Shown here: in pieces, positions 36,420-45,364 of the stretch
Layout: every line of letters starts with the position of its first letter
Position numbering within the stretch: the stretch's first letter is position 1
Assembly: GCA_964534745.1 (NCBI GenBank)
Contig: CAZHQW010000001.1
Span: 1-64,000 of the forward strand
DNA: 64,000 nucleotides
Direction: 5' to 3'
Source of the DNA: G020354785 sp964534745
GTDB taxonomy: Bacteria; Bacteroidota; Bacteroidia; Bacteroidales; UBA10428
Program-made: the position numbers and the translations under genes
The notes under the pieces: generated by a model
Databases searched by the model: none
What the model saw: only the letters and a program-made list of their open reading frames with translations
What the model was told of the DNA's origin: nothing

Positions 36420-36926
36420 ATGAAGAAGGTGTTTGTACTTGTGGCAGTCTGTTTTTTATCGGGTAATATATTCAGTAATGATGCCTTCCGCATTCAGGCT
36501 ATGTATATATATAATTTTACAAGGTATGTAAACTGGCCTGCAGAATATGAGGTAACCAGTTTTGTTATCGGGATCCTGGGTGAGTGTGAAGTAGTTGAAG
36601 AACTCAGGGCTTTTACGCAGGGTAAAAAAGTTGGAAACAAGCCTATCTCGGTAGTATGTTTTAATAGTGTTTCAGATATCACGCGATGTCATATTTTATA
36701 TGTTCCGCATTATAAAATTGAAGACATAAATAAAATACTGTCAAAGGTTTCGAAAAGTAACAGCTTGATTATCTGTGAGACACCGGGATCGATAAATGCG
36801 GGTGCAGCAATAAGTTTTATATATGCAGAAAACAAGCTGAAATTTGAACTTAATTCGGAAAATGCAAATAAATACGGACTCACAGTGAGTTCTACACTTT
36901 GTAACATGGCGATGTCATGTAATTAG
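36420..36926 (+). CDS. YfiR family (DUF4154) periplasmic protein
   Basis: 168 aa with signal peptide (1-19, then ND). Matches the YfiR fold: FRIQAMYIYNFTRYVNWPAE at the N-terminus of the mature protein, FVIGILGECEVVEEL, CHILYVPHYK, SLIICETPGSINAGAAISFI and a C-terminal LKFELNSENANKYGLTVSS. YfiR in Pseudomonas represses the diguanylate cyclase YfiN; in Bacteroidota such proteins often sit with histidine kinases. No such partner is adjacent. Single gene, terminated by a strong hairpin. Confidence 0.88.
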   Translation: MKKVFVLVAVCFLSGNIFSNDAFRIQAMYIYNFTRYVNWPAEYEVTSFVIGILGECEVVEELRAFTQGKKVGNKPISVVCFNSVSDITRCHILYVPHYKIEDINKILSKVSKSNSLIICETPGSINAGAAISFIYAENKLKFELNSENANKYGLTVSSTLCNMAMSCN

Positions 36927-36945
36927 TCAATTAACATTTTATGTG

Positions 36946-36980
36946 CAAAAATCCCCGGATAAATCACCGGGGATTTTTTT
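36946..36980. terminator. bidirectional terminator yfiR-like / Ig-like lipoprotein
   Basis: ATCCCCGG (36951-36958) pairs with CCGGGGAT (36967-36974), flanked by A-run and T-run. It serves the converging genes on both strands; the minus-strand gene stops at 36982. Confidence 0.9.
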
Positions 36981-36981
36981 A

Positions 36982-38361
36982 TTATTCCGGTCTTGTTATA
37001 AATGAAAAAACATATGGTTCTTTCAAGTGGGTGCCAAAAATGTCTTTTGCCCCGGTTCCAATGGTTATTGTATATTTAGTATTTGGCTGGAGTGAACCCG
37101 AATTGAAAAACTCAAGTGTTGTTTTGGAATCATTATACCAGTTGAGGCTTCCTGAGACTGACGGAGAGATGCTGAATGCCGCCTGTACGGAAGATTTAAC
37201 CATATAGGTATTGAAAGTAAGTCTTATATTAGGCGTAAGGGATACGAATAATTCTCCATTATTCGGATAAGTATAGCTAAGTCCGACAGGGGATGTGGAA
37301 AATGAAAATGTAAATATTTCACCCATCCTGGTCCCGTCCAGATCCATGGCGGTTGAATCAATGGTTATTACATACGTGGTGTCTGCCCTGAATGCTCCTC
37401 CTGTATAAATTGTCAGTTCATTGCTCTCCGGCCATATAAATATAGGCTCGGAATCAGGAATAATACTTATGGCCTCTTCAGTTGAAGGCCTGTCCATGTT
37501 CCTTGGGAAAGTAATTCTTATACCTGAGCTTGAAATCAGATCAACATACATGTCGCCATGGTAGGGACTTGTTTGTATGCCGTTCAGAGTGCTGGACGAT
37601 TGAACGGTGCTGAAAGAAAATTCAAGCGGAAATCGGAGGTAATTTCCCGCAGTATCACATGCAAGTGTTGACAGTGTTACATTATAGGTAGTATCTGTGT
37701 AACTGTCTTTTTGAGCTACCCTGTAGCTGAATGACGTTATTTTGCTATAGGTGGTTATAGTCGCGCCCTGGTCAAATCCGCCGCTGGCATAGTCTCTGCT
37801 CTCGGCAAAGTAATTCCAGCCCGGAGCAGATGAGTACTGGCCCCAGTAAAACACTCCCTCTGTCGGTGGCTCAGTTGAAAAAGCCTCTTCCACACTTTCG
37901 CGATCCATCGGCTGTGTGAATGTCATGGAAATGGTGAGACTTGCAAATCTGTTATTAAATGCAATCTCATCTTTGTCACCCGGATAATGTGTTGATACAA
38001 GGTCCGGTACCGTTGAAAGATCAATTTCCCCGATATAGTTAGTTCCTGCTCCCTCGACCATGACGTTGCAGTTTTTATATATTCTGTAGTTATCGGCTTT
38101 AATTGTAAGATCGTAATTGCCTATAGGAAGGTTGTTTATCGCAAATGACCCGTCTTCAGGATCTATTACTGCCGAGTCTACAGGTTCAACCTGACTTGCA
38201 ATAACAAGGGCATTACTTGATTTCTGCAATACTTTTCCCACTATGCTTCCATGCATGGCATCATTATAAAAGCGGGGATCAACTTCATTATATATGTTTT
38301 TTTCACAGCCTGAAATTAAAAGAGCTGTTATAATTATTAAGATAATAGCACTATTTTTCAT
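36982..38361 (-). CDS. lipoprotein with carboxypeptidase-regulatory and three Ig-like (Big_5) domains
   Basis: 459 aa. Lipobox LLISGC with Cys19. After a short linker comes a carboxypeptidase-regulatory-like fold (about 38-115, GSIVGKVLQ...GSFAINNLPIGNYDLTIKADNY), then three Ig-like repeats of about 110 residues, each with the same plan: a TFTQPMD, TFPRNMD or TFNTYMV edge strand, a VEEAF, TEEAI or VQAAF helix, and an N-T-x-Y-x-(V/I)-T-(I/L) closing strand ending FSFST. Big_5-type domains occur in envelope adhesion and binding proteins. Target unknown. Isolated gene. Confidence 0.88.
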   Translation of the reverse strand: MKNSAIILIIITALLISGCEKNIYNEVDPRFYNDAMHGSIVGKVLQKSSNALVIASQVEPVDSAVIDPEDGSFAINNLPIGNYDLTIKADNYRIYKNCNVMVEGAGTNYIGEIDLSTVPDLVSTHYPGDKDEIAFNNRFASLTISMTFTQPMDRESVEEAFSTEPPTEGVFYWGQYSSAPGWNYFAESRDYASGGFDQGATITTYSKITSFSYRVAQKDSYTDTTYNVTLSTLACDTAGNYLRFPLEFSFSTVQSSSTLNGIQTSPYHGDMYVDLISSSGIRITFPRNMDRPSTEEAISIIPDSEPIFIWPESNELTIYTGGAFRADTTYVITIDSTAMDLDGTRMGEIFTFSFSTSPVGLSYTYPNNGELFVSLTPNIRLTFNTYMVKSSVQAAFSISPSVSGSLNWYNDSKTTLEFFNSGSLQPNTKYTITIGTGAKDIFGTHLKEPYVFSFITRPE

Positions 38362-38432
38362 GATAAATGATATTATGATTATGATAATCAGATGTAAGAT
38401 GCACTTTCAGGGCAAAAGGTTGTCTGGCGTGC

Positions 38433-38440
38433 CAAAATTA
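38433..38440 (-). promoter_or_regulatory. candidate -7 box for the Ig-like lipoprotein gene (TAATTTTG)
   Basis: Exact TAnnTTTG match on the minus strand, 71 nt before the start codon, just beyond the STAS gene stop. No clear -33 element. Confidence 0.4.
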
Positions 38441-38459
38441 ACCGGTGATTTTTATGCCC

Positions 38460-38864
38460 TTATGCTGCTGTGCGGTTAAAGGGAAGAATTATTGTTCTTT
38501 TATTAAAGACTTCTTCAAGTTTTAATAAATGAATTAATTCGTTTACCTCGGCTGATATATTGGATAAGTATAGTGGCCTGTTATATATGTCGGATATTCT
38601 TATTAATCCCAAAAAAACCCTGAAACCATGTGAATCAATAAATTTTATCCCCTGCAGATTAATGACAGGAGTGATTTTATTATTGATGCTTATCCTTCTT
38701 ATATCTTTTTCAATTATTTCCTTAATAATATTGGAATTTAATATATCCAGCCTTTTCGCATTCTTAAAGCCATATATAATATATTTACCTATGTATTCCT
38801 TGCGTATCATCTTTACCGGATTGTTAATGCTGTTCATATTCTTTATAGACAAATAACATGCCAA
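38460..38864 (-). CDS. STAS-domain protein (anti-sigma-factor antagonist-like)
   Basis: 134 aa from the first ATG; initiation at an internal Met (MNSINNPVK or MIRKEYIG) would remove a poorly conserved leader and give the usual 110-125 aa. The STAS core is clear: NNKITPVINLQGIKFIDSHGFRVFLGLIRI, where the serine of DSHG matches the site phosphorylated by serine kinases in SpoIIAA-type proteins, followed by RPLYLSNISAEVNELIHLL. No anti-sigma kinase or PP2C phosphatase is nearby, so the partner is unknown. It follows rsmG by 29 nt on the same strand. Confidence 0.82.
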   Translation of the reverse strand: MACYLSIKNMNSINNPVKMIRKEYIGKYIIYGFKNAKRLDILNSNIIKEIIEKDIRRISINNKITPVINLQGIKFIDSHGFRVFLGLIRISDIYNRPLYLSNISAEVNELIHLLKLEEVFNKRTIILPFNRTAA

Positions 38865-38893
38865 AAACCCGTTCTTGTCTATTCACATAGTTT

Positions 38894-39517
38894 TTAAAAG
38901 GGACTGACGTAAATTATTTTCTTGGTTTCAAAGAATGGTTCGCTGAAGTAATCGGAAATTCCAAATACCTTTGACCGGCAGGGCAGGGATTTTAATTCTT
39001 CTTCAACATCGCCGCCTTTAAGGTATATAATGCCATTATTTAATGAATTAAATGAATGGGGACTAAGTTTGCTTGCTAATATAGTAACGAATTCAGTCAG
39101 GTTTGTTACAGCGCGTCCGGTAATAAAATCATATTGTCCGGTAACATCTTCAGCCCTGGCACGGATAGCCCTGGAGTTTTTTAAATCCAGTGCATAAATG
39201 ATGGCGTTAACAACCTTGATTTTCTTGCTGACAGAGTCTATAAAATAAAACTCTGAATCAGTGAATATAATGCTTAGAGGTATACCCGGCAGTCCGCCCC
39301 CGGTACCGACATCAGCGATCCTTGTGCCGGCTTTGAACTGTATTAAGCGCACAATGGAGAGAGAATGAAGAATATGATGGAGATACAGGTTTTTGATGTC
39401 TTTCCTTGATATCACATTTATCCGTGTATTCCAGTAATAATACAGTTCACCCAGTTTTGTAAGACGGCTTTGCTGCTCACTTGTCAGGTCAGGAAAGTAC
39501 TTAAGAATTTGATGCAT
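38894..39517 (-). CDS. rsmG: 16S rRNA (guanine527-N7)-methyltransferase RsmG
   Basis: 207 aa SAM-dependent enzyme (GidB). Seen: YYYWNTRINVISRKD near the N-terminus, HILHSLSIVRLIQ, the SAM motif IADVGTGGGLPGIPL (about 67-81), SVSKKIKVVNA, and the ITGRAVTNL segment of the active site. Full length. It methylates G527 in 16S rRNA; loss gives low-level streptomycin resistance in other bacteria. It lies 24 nt after the ECF sigma gene. Confidence 0.95.
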   Translation of the reverse strand: MHQILKYFPDLTSEQQSRLTKLGELYYYWNTRINVISRKDIKNLYLHHILHSLSIVRLIQFKAGTRIADVGTGGGLPGIPLSIIFTDSEFYFIDSVSKKIKVVNAIIYALDLKNSRAIRARAEDVTGQYDFITGRAVTNLTEFVTILASKLSPHSFNSLNNGIIYLKGGDVEEELKSLPCRSKVFGISDYFSEPFFETKKIIYVSPF

Positions 39518-39541
39518 AAGAACCGGATCAGGAAAACTTTG

Positions 39542-40141
39542 TCAGATTTTAGTTGTTGTGTTTTTCAGAATATTAAAAAGCAGTTCCCTTGCTCTGAATA
39601 GCTGTGCCTTGACTGTTCCTATCGGCAGTTCCAGTTCTTCAGCTATTTCTTCATAAGAAAATTCGTTAAAATATCGCAACTCAATCAATTTTCTGTATCG
39701 GGGTTTTAGCTTTGTTACGACATTGCGCATAAGAGTTGCTTTCTGCTGGTTTATAAGCTCTTCTTCGGGGTCAGGAACAGACGCCTGGACCTCGTGTGTT
39801 GCTTTTTCGTGCTCTTCATCATTATGGTCCAGAGAAATATGATTGGCTTTCTTTTTTCTTATGAAGTCGATACAATTATTGGTAGCAATTTTAAAAAGCC
39901 ATGTGCTGAATGCATAATTGGGAGCGTACTGGTTCAGGTTTTTAAAAGCTTTCCCGAAAGCCTCAATTGTAAGATCTTCAGCATCACTTGTATTGCTGAC
40001 CATTTTTAAAAGCATATAATAAATCGCATCCCGGTATCTTGCCATTAGTTCGGCATATGCTTTCTGATCACCATCAGTAGCTTTTTTTACCAGCGCATAA
40101 TCACGTTTTGCCTTGTCTGAAAGATTATCGTTTATTTCCAT
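39542..40141 (-). CDS. ECF-type RNA polymerase sigma factor
   Basis: 199 aa. Region 2: AYAELMARYRDAIYYMLLKM and DAEDLTIEAFGKAFKNLNQY followed by FSTWLFKIATNNCIDFIRKKK; region 4: LKPRYRKLIELRYFNEFSYEEIAEELELPIGTVKAQLFRARELL. No region 3, so it is an extracytoplasmic-function type. No anti-sigma gene adjoins; the start codon overlaps the end of the glycosyltransferase gene by 10 bp, indicating translational coupling. Regulon unknown. Confidence 0.93.
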   Translation of the reverse strand: MEINDNLSDKAKRDYALVKKATDGDQKAYAELMARYRDAIYYMLLKMVSNTSDAEDLTIEAFGKAFKNLNQYAPNYAFSTWLFKIATNNCIDFIRKKKANHISLDHNDEEHEKATHEVQASVPDPEEELINQQKATLMRNVVTKLKPRYRKLIELRYFNEFSYEEIAEELELPIGTVKAQLFRARELLFNILKNTTTKI

Positions 40142-41298
40142 CTGCGTCTGCTTGGTCTTAATCTTGTTGAAATATATAATAAGATGTTAATTATCACGGA
40201 AAAGAAATCATAAAATAACGAAGATAATAATAAATGCTTCTCTTTCAAACGCAACATTGCATTTTTTAGAATAATCAATTGTATTAGCATACGCAGTATA
40301 AATGCAATAATAATGGCTTCAAAAAATATATTTTTTGAAACCAGGTAAGCAAAAGATAAATAGTAAAACAACCTTGAAATAAGATCGCCTGATAACAGGA
40401 ACTTGTGGACTTTTTTATAGTAACGGCCTGTAACAAGGTGCCTCTTTTTTTGTTTGATCCATTCTCTCAGTGAACTTGCAGGCAAAGACCTTGTATGGCT
40501 CTCTTTGGAAATCTCTATGGCAGTATTTGACCTGGTTGCGTTTTCATTTACGAACAAGTCGTCATCTCCTGACAGCAGGTGGTAATGTGAAGCAAATCCT
40601 TTCTTTTCAAAAAACAGGGATCTTCTGTATGCAAGGTTCCGTCCAACTCCCATATACGGTAAACCGGCGATTTTGTAGTTAAAATACTGTAGTGCAACAA
40701 ACAGTGTATCATATCTTATATAATTGTTAAGAAGGCTGAACCGGGGAAAATATCCGCCATAACCCAATACTATTGATATTTTATCCGCAAAATTTCTCTG
40801 CATTCTGCTCAGCCACAGTTTGCTTACAGGCTCGCAATCTGCATCAGTGAAAACCAGCTGTTCATTTTTTGCCGCCTTAATGCCAATAGTCAGTGCAAGC
40901 TTCTTGCCATGGGAAAACTTTTTGTCTTCATTTATCGTTGTTGTCCGCAAATGCGGGTATTGCTTAATATATTTCCCTATAACTTCATCAGTATCATCGG
41001 TGGAACAGTCATTAACAACAATCACTTCATAGTTGGGATAATCCTGGGTCAATACAGAGGGTAAAAATTTATCCAGGTTGGAGGCTTCATTTTTAGCACA
41101 GATGATAACCGAAACAGGCTCCTTGCTTTTTTTTATTCCTTTTTTCCTGTAAAATAAAAGCCTGCTATATATTAAAAGGTAATAAACCAATTGAATCAGC
41201 AGGCATAATGTAAAAACTCCGGTTATTATATAATCCTGGTTATCAGAAAGTAATTTTATTATATCCACAGCAATATTATTCCAGATACTTGGTTCCAA
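40132..41298 (-). CDS. membrane-associated family 2 glycosyltransferase
   Basis: 388 aa. One N-terminal membrane segment (about 20-50), a GT-A domain with PVSVIICAKNEASNLDKFLPS, VIVVNDCSTDDTDEVI, the metal-binding VFTDADCEP and the acceptor-site SGDDDLFVN (about 60-290), and two or three C-terminal hydrophobic helices (about 300-375). Similar enzymes transfer sugars to lipid carriers or build cell-surface polysaccharides; the substrate cannot be told. First gene of the three-gene unit with the ECF sigma factor and rsmG. Confidence 0.88.
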   Translation of the reverse strand: MEPSIWNNIAVDIIKLLSDNQDYIITGVFTLCLLIQLVYYLLIYSRLLFYRKKGIKKSKEPVSVIICAKNEASNLDKFLPSVLTQDYPNYEVIVVNDCSTDDTDEVIGKYIKQYPHLRTTTINEDKKFSHGKKLALTIGIKAAKNEQLVFTDADCEPVSKLWLSRMQRNFADKISIVLGYGGYFPRFSLLNNYIRYDTLFVALQYFNYKIAGLPYMGVGRNLAYRRSLFFEKKGFASHYHLLSGDDDLFVNENATRSNTAIEISKESHTRSLPASSLREWIKQKKRHLVTGRYYKKVHKFLLSGDLISRLFYYLSFAYLVSKNIFFEAIIIAFILRMLIQLIILKNAMLRLKEKHLLLSSLFYDFFSVIINILLYISTRLRPSRRRWK

Positions 41299-41444
41299 TA
41301 ATAAAAAATCAAATTTATAAAATCTAAATATCAGTTTTTATTTTATTAACAGTTAAAATATATATGGATAATTATTTATTTAGTATTCATCTGCAGCATA
41401 TCACCGGTCGTATATCAGTCCGGATAACTATTTGTATTAATAGC

Positions 41445-41452
41445 TATATTTG
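41445..41452 (+). promoter_or_regulatory. candidate -7 box for tgt (TATATTTG)
   Basis: Exact TAnnTTTG match 19 nt before the tgt start at 41472. Its position inside the longer possible reading frame (from 41364) supports the shorter start. Confidence 0.5.
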
Positions 41453-41471
41453 TGTTATATTTCAGGATTTC

Positions 41472-42602
41472 ATGAAATTTGAGATTTTAAAGCAAGACAA
41501 AGCAACAGGAGCCAGGGCAGGAAGAATAATAACTGACCACGGAGAGATAGAAACGCCTATTTTCATTCCGGTCGGGACAGCAGGAACGGTTAAGGCTGTT
41601 CATCAGAAGGAACTGGAGAATGATGTCAAAGCCCGGATAATCCTTGGAAATACCTATCATCTTTTCCTGAGGCCGGGTATTGATATTATATATAAGAGCG
41701 GCGGATTGCACAAATTTATGAACTGGAACAAGCCTATAATTACAGATAGCGGAGGATACCAGATATTTTCACTTGCGGGGAACAGAAAACTGAAAGAAGA
41801 GGGTGCCTATTTCAATTCCCATATTGATGGCTCAAAGCACTTTTTTTCTCCTGAAAGCACTGTTGACATCCAGAGGAAACTGGGAGCCGATATTATGATG
41901 GCACTGGATGAATGTACACCATATCCCTGCGATTATAATGACGCAAGGGACTCGATGGAACTTACAGGCCGCTGGCTGGGGAAGGGCATTAAAAGATATA
42001 AGGAAACAGTACCGGTATATGGATATGACCAGGCTTTTTTTCCTATAGTCCAGGGCAGTGTTTACAGGGATTTAAGAATCAGGTCGGCTGAAGCAGTTGC
42101 CTCTTTAGATTTGGAAGGCAATGCAATAGGCGGATTATCAGTGGGGGAACCGGTTGATAAGATGTATGAAATGACTGAGATTGTCACAGGTATATTGCCT
42201 GTAAGCAAACCCCGGTATCTTATGGGAGTTGGCACACCGGCCAATATCCTTGAATCGGCAGCCATGGGTATAGACATGTTTGATTGTGTTATCCCTACCC
42301 GAAACGGCAGAAACGGTATGCTTTTTACTGCTGAAGGCATAATTAACATTAAGAACCTGAAATGGAAAAGTGACTTTTCGGTACTTGATGAGAACGGGAC
42401 ATCGTTTGTTGATAAACAATATTCAAAGGCATACCTGAGGCACTTGATTGTATCACAGGAAATTTTAGGCGCCCAGATAGCAACACTTCACAATTTATGT
42501 TTCTATCTTTGGCTTATGAAGGAGATACGCAATAAAATATATGAAGGTAGTTTTTCACGCTGGAAGAGCATTACAATAAAAAAAATATCATCAAGACTAT
42601 GA
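41472..42602 (+). CDS. tgt: tRNA-guanine transglycosylase, zinc-ligand-poor form
   Basis: 376 aa from the ATG at 41472 (MKFEILKQDKATGARAG), where the family starts; an upstream ATG at 41364 adds 36 unrelated residues. It swaps guanine for preQ1 at the wobble position of GUN tRNAs. Seen: TPIFIPVGTAGTVKAV, the catalytic ITDSGGYQIFSL, DIMMALDECTPYP, GGLSVGEP, and DCVIPTRNGRNGMLFT carrying the nucleophilic Asp. The usual CxCxxC zinc cysteines are replaced by NGTSFVD before KQYSKAYLRHL; the following His is kept. Overlaps the next gene by 4 bp (ATGA). Confidence 0.93.
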   Translation: MKFEILKQDKATGARAGRIITDHGEIETPIFIPVGTAGTVKAVHQKELENDVKARIILGNTYHLFLRPGIDIIYKSGGLHKFMNWNKPIITDSGGYQIFSLAGNRKLKEEGAYFNSHIDGSKHFFSPESTVDIQRKLGADIMMALDECTPYPCDYNDARDSMELTGRWLGKGIKRYKETVPVYGYDQAFFPIVQGSVYRDLRIRSAEAVASLDLEGNAIGGLSVGEPVDKMYEMTEIVTGILPVSKPRYLMGVGTPANILESAAMGIDMFDCVIPTRNGRNGMLFTAEGIINIKNLKWKSDFSVLDENGTSFVDKQYSKAYLRHLIVSQEILGAQIATLHNLCFYLWLMKEIRNKIYEGSFSRWKSITIKKISSRL

Positions 42603-43690
42603 AGCTGCCTGGATTTAAAACATTTGACCTGTATATTATAAGAAAGTTCCTGGGTTCTTTCTTTTTTGCGATAATATTGATTGTCTTAATTGCCATGGTT
42701 TTCGACTTTTCTGAGAAAATTGACGATTTCCTGGAGAACCGGGCTCCTTTTAAGGGAATAATCTTTGATTACTATCTGAATTTCATCCCTTTTTTTGCTG
42801 CGCTTTTCAGTCCTATGTTCACATTTGTCGCAGTTATTTATTTCACTTCACGGATGGCATATAACACTGAAATTATTGCAATAATAAGCAGTGGTGTAAG
42901 TTTTCACCGGCTGCTTATTCCCTACTTTTTCTGTGCTGTAGTAATAACGGTATTTTCATTTGTTTTAAACAATTACATCATTCCCAGGGCCAATGAGAAG
43001 AGGCTTGCTTTTGAAGAAGTTTATTACCGCAATGCCCCTGTTTACAGAAAGAGGAACGTTCATAAACAGATTGAACCGGGAGTGTTTGTTTATCTTGAAA
43101 ATTTTAATGTAAGCAATAATTACGGACTCAGATTTTCAATAGAAAAGTATAATGACGGAAAATTAGTATCAAAGCTGCTGTCGGATGACATCAGGTGGGA
43201 TTCCACAAAAAACAAATGGATTATCAGGAATTATTATATAAGGAATTTTGATGGTGATAAACAGACTGTCACATCTGGCAGGATTATCGATACTGCCCTT
43301 AACATGTATCCTGAAGAATTCAGAAGAAGAAAAGACGATGTTCAGGCAATGGGACTGAGAGAGCTGAATAACTACATCGAAAACCAGATAATTCAGGGGG
43401 AACCCAATATTGATGAACTGCTTATAGAAAAATATAAAAGATTTTCCTTTCCTTTTTCATCATTTATTTTAACATTGATCGGCATATCTGTTTCATCACG
43501 CAAGTCAAAAGGGGGCATAGGTGTGCATATAGGAATCGGACTCCTGGTAAGTTTCACATATATATTCTTTATGCAGTTTTCAGCCGAGTTCTCAAAAAGC
43601 GGTGCCTTCCCTCCACTGATTGCAGCATGGATTCCGAATATTATATTTGCTGTCATAGCCGCCTTTCTATATAAACTTGCACCAAAATAG
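42599..43690 (+). CDS. LptF/LptG family lipopolysaccharide export permease
   Basis: 363 aa. Layout of the YjgP/YjgQ family: two pairs of membrane helices around a periplasmic beta-jellyroll domain. N-terminal FDLYIIRKFLGSFFFAI with helices to about 130, a soluble NNYIIPRANEKRLAFEEVYYRN region, and C-terminal helices from about 290 with the SFPFSSFILTLIGISVSSRKSKGG loop that contacts LptB. It moves LPS from the inner membrane with LptB. The start codon overlaps tgt, a linkage seen in other Bacteroidota. Confidence 0.92.
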   Translation: MKLPGFKTFDLYIIRKFLGSFFFAIILIVLIAMVFDFSEKIDDFLENRAPFKGIIFDYYLNFIPFFAALFSPMFTFVAVIYFTSRMAYNTEIIAIISSGVSFHRLLIPYFFCAVVITVFSFVLNNYIIPRANEKRLAFEEVYYRNAPVYRKRNVHKQIEPGVFVYLENFNVSNNYGLRFSIEKYNDGKLVSKLLSDDIRWDSTKNKWIIRNYYIRNFDGDKQTVTSGRIIDTALNMYPEEFRRRKDDVQAMGLRELNNYIENQIIQGEPNIDELLIEKYKRFSFPFSSFILTLIGISVSSRKSKGGIGVHIGIGLLVSFTYIFFMQFSAEFSKSGAFPPLIAAWIPNIIFAVIAAFLYKLAPK

Positions 43691-43708
43691 GCCGGTAAAT
43701 ATTAATGT

Positions 43709-43716
43709 TATTTTTG
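43709..43716 (+). promoter_or_regulatory. candidate -7 box for the carboxyltransferase operon (TATTTTTG)
   Basis: Exact TAnnTTTG match 92 nt before the start at 43809; no clear -33 element. Confidence 0.4.
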
Positions 43717-43808
43717 ATCTAATGAATGATATTTAGAAATTCTGTTTCTTTTTTATATTTTTAACCATATAATTTTATCTATTAATCCTTACGAAAAAAA
43801 CTTAATAA

Positions 43809-45353
43809 ATGGCTCTAAAAAGGAAAATTCAGGAACTAAAGAAGAAGAGGGAAGCTGTTCAGATGGGGGGCGGAGAGAAAGCTATCGAGAAGCAGGTAGC
43901 TATGGGAAAGCTGACGGCACGGGAGAGAATCATTAAACTGCTTGACGAGGATTCATTTCATGAGTACGATTTGTTCGTTGAGCATGAAGCGCGAGATTTT
44001 GACATGGACAAGAAGGTTCTGCATGGCGATGGAGTGATAATAGGAACGGGTACAATATACGGGCAGTCAGTTTGTGTTTTTGCACAGGATTTCACAGTGG
44101 CAGGGGGATCGCTCGGATTAATGCATGCAAGGAAAATTACAAAAATAATGGATCATGCATTAAAGATGAGGGTACCCTTGATTGGCATAAATGATTCGGG
44201 GGGAGCACGTATCCAGGAGGGGGTGAATTCCCTGGCAGGCTACGGCGAGATATTTTTCAGGAACACTCTGTCATCCGGAGTTATTCCCCAGATTTCCGTT
44301 ATTCTTGGTCCCTGCGCAGGAGGTGCCGTATATTCTCCGGCGCTGACAGATTTTGTTTTTGTTGTTGACAAAATATCAAAGATGTTTATAACCGGACCGG
44401 AAGTAATAAAGACTGTCCTCGGGGAGGAGATATCCATGGACGACCTGGGAGGAGCAAGGGTACACAGTGAAATAACCGGGAATGCTCATTTTTATGCAGA
44501 AAGTGAGCTTGAATGCTTTGAACAGATAAAGAAGCTCATGACATACCTGCCGCGGAGCAATGAAGAGAAGGCAAAAAAACATGAAATCAGGGAACCGGAC
44601 ACAAATCTTAAAATTGAAGAGATTGTACCTGACGATCCACGGCAGCCCTATGATGTTAGGGATGTTATCAAAGCGGTGGCCGACAGCTCTGAATTTTTTG
44701 AAATACAGGAGCACTGGGCAGGCAACATTGTTATTGGCTTTGCTAGAATAAATGGAGAGACCTGCGGATTTGTTTGCAATCAGCCCTTAGTGCTGGCCGG
44801 AGTGCTGGATGTGGATTCTGCGGATAAGGCAGCACGGTTTATACGTTTTTGTGATGCTTTCAATATACCTATTGTTACATTTGTTGATATACCGGGATAC
44901 CTTCCCGGCGTTGAGCAGGAACATTCAGGAGTTATACGTCATGGAGCCAAGGTGCTGTATGCATACAGCGAAGCGACGGTTCCAAAAATGACGGTCATTT
45001 TGCGAAAGGCCTATGGGGGAGGGTATATTGCAATGAGTTCCAGGCATCTGAGAGCGGACTTTGTATTTGCATGGCCCGGTGCAGAGATAGCTGTAATGGG
45101 ACCCGAAGGGGCAGCTAATATTATTTTCAGAAAGGAAATAACGAGTTCCGATAACCCGGAAGAAACCAGGAAACAGAAAGTCAGGGAATACAAGGAAAAA
45201 TTTGCCAATCCTTATGTTGCTGCAGCCAAAGGCTATGTTGACTCGGTGATTGAACCTTCTGAAACAAGAAAGTTGCTAATACATGCAATTGAAGTGGCAA
45301 GCAAGAAATCCATTAGTCTGCCCAATAAGAAACACGGTCTTCCTCCTTTTTAA
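43809..45353 (+). CDS. acyl-CoA carboxyltransferase, methylmalonyl-CoA decarboxylase alpha / propionyl-CoA carboxylase beta type
   Basis: 514 aa, the carboxyl_trans fold of MmdA/PccB. Seen: N-terminal GGEKAIEKQVAMGKLTARERI, the two crotonase-like halves with oxyanion-hole segments GINDSGGARIQEGVNSLAGYGEIF (first half) and IVTFVDIPGYLPGVEQEHSGVIRHGAK (second half), SSRHLRADFVFAWPGAEIAVMG and a C-terminal NPYVAAAKGYVDSVIEPSET. It moves CO2 between biotin and an acyl-CoA. No biotin carboxylase is present nearby, which favours a decarboxylase or transcarboxylase role in succinate/propionate metabolism. Confidence 0.92.
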   Translation: MALKRKIQELKKKREAVQMGGGEKAIEKQVAMGKLTARERIIKLLDEDSFHEYDLFVEHEARDFDMDKKVLHGDGVIIGTGTIYGQSVCVFAQDFTVAGGSLGLMHARKITKIMDHALKMRVPLIGINDSGGARIQEGVNSLAGYGEIFFRNTLSSGVIPQISVILGPCAGGAVYSPALTDFVFVVDKISKMFITGPEVIKTVLGEEISMDDLGGARVHSEITGNAHFYAESELECFEQIKKLMTYLPRSNEEKAKKHEIREPDTNLKIEEIVPDDPRQPYDVRDVIKAVADSSEFFEIQEHWAGNIVIGFARINGETCGFVCNQPLVLAGVLDVDSADKAARFIRFCDAFNIPIVTFVDIPGYLPGVEQEHSGVIRHGAKVLYAYSEATVPKMTVILRKAYGGGYIAMSSRHLRADFVFAWPGAEIAVMGPEGAANIIFRKEITSSDNPEETRKQKVREYKEKFANPYVAAAKGYVDSVIEPSETRKLLIHAIEVASKKSISLPNKKHGLPPF

Positions 45354-45364
45354 AATGACTGATA

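Noticed and set aside
41364..41471. N-terminal extension of tgt
   Set aside because: 36 residues without family similarity; a TAnnTTTG box lies within it and the family start is at 41472.
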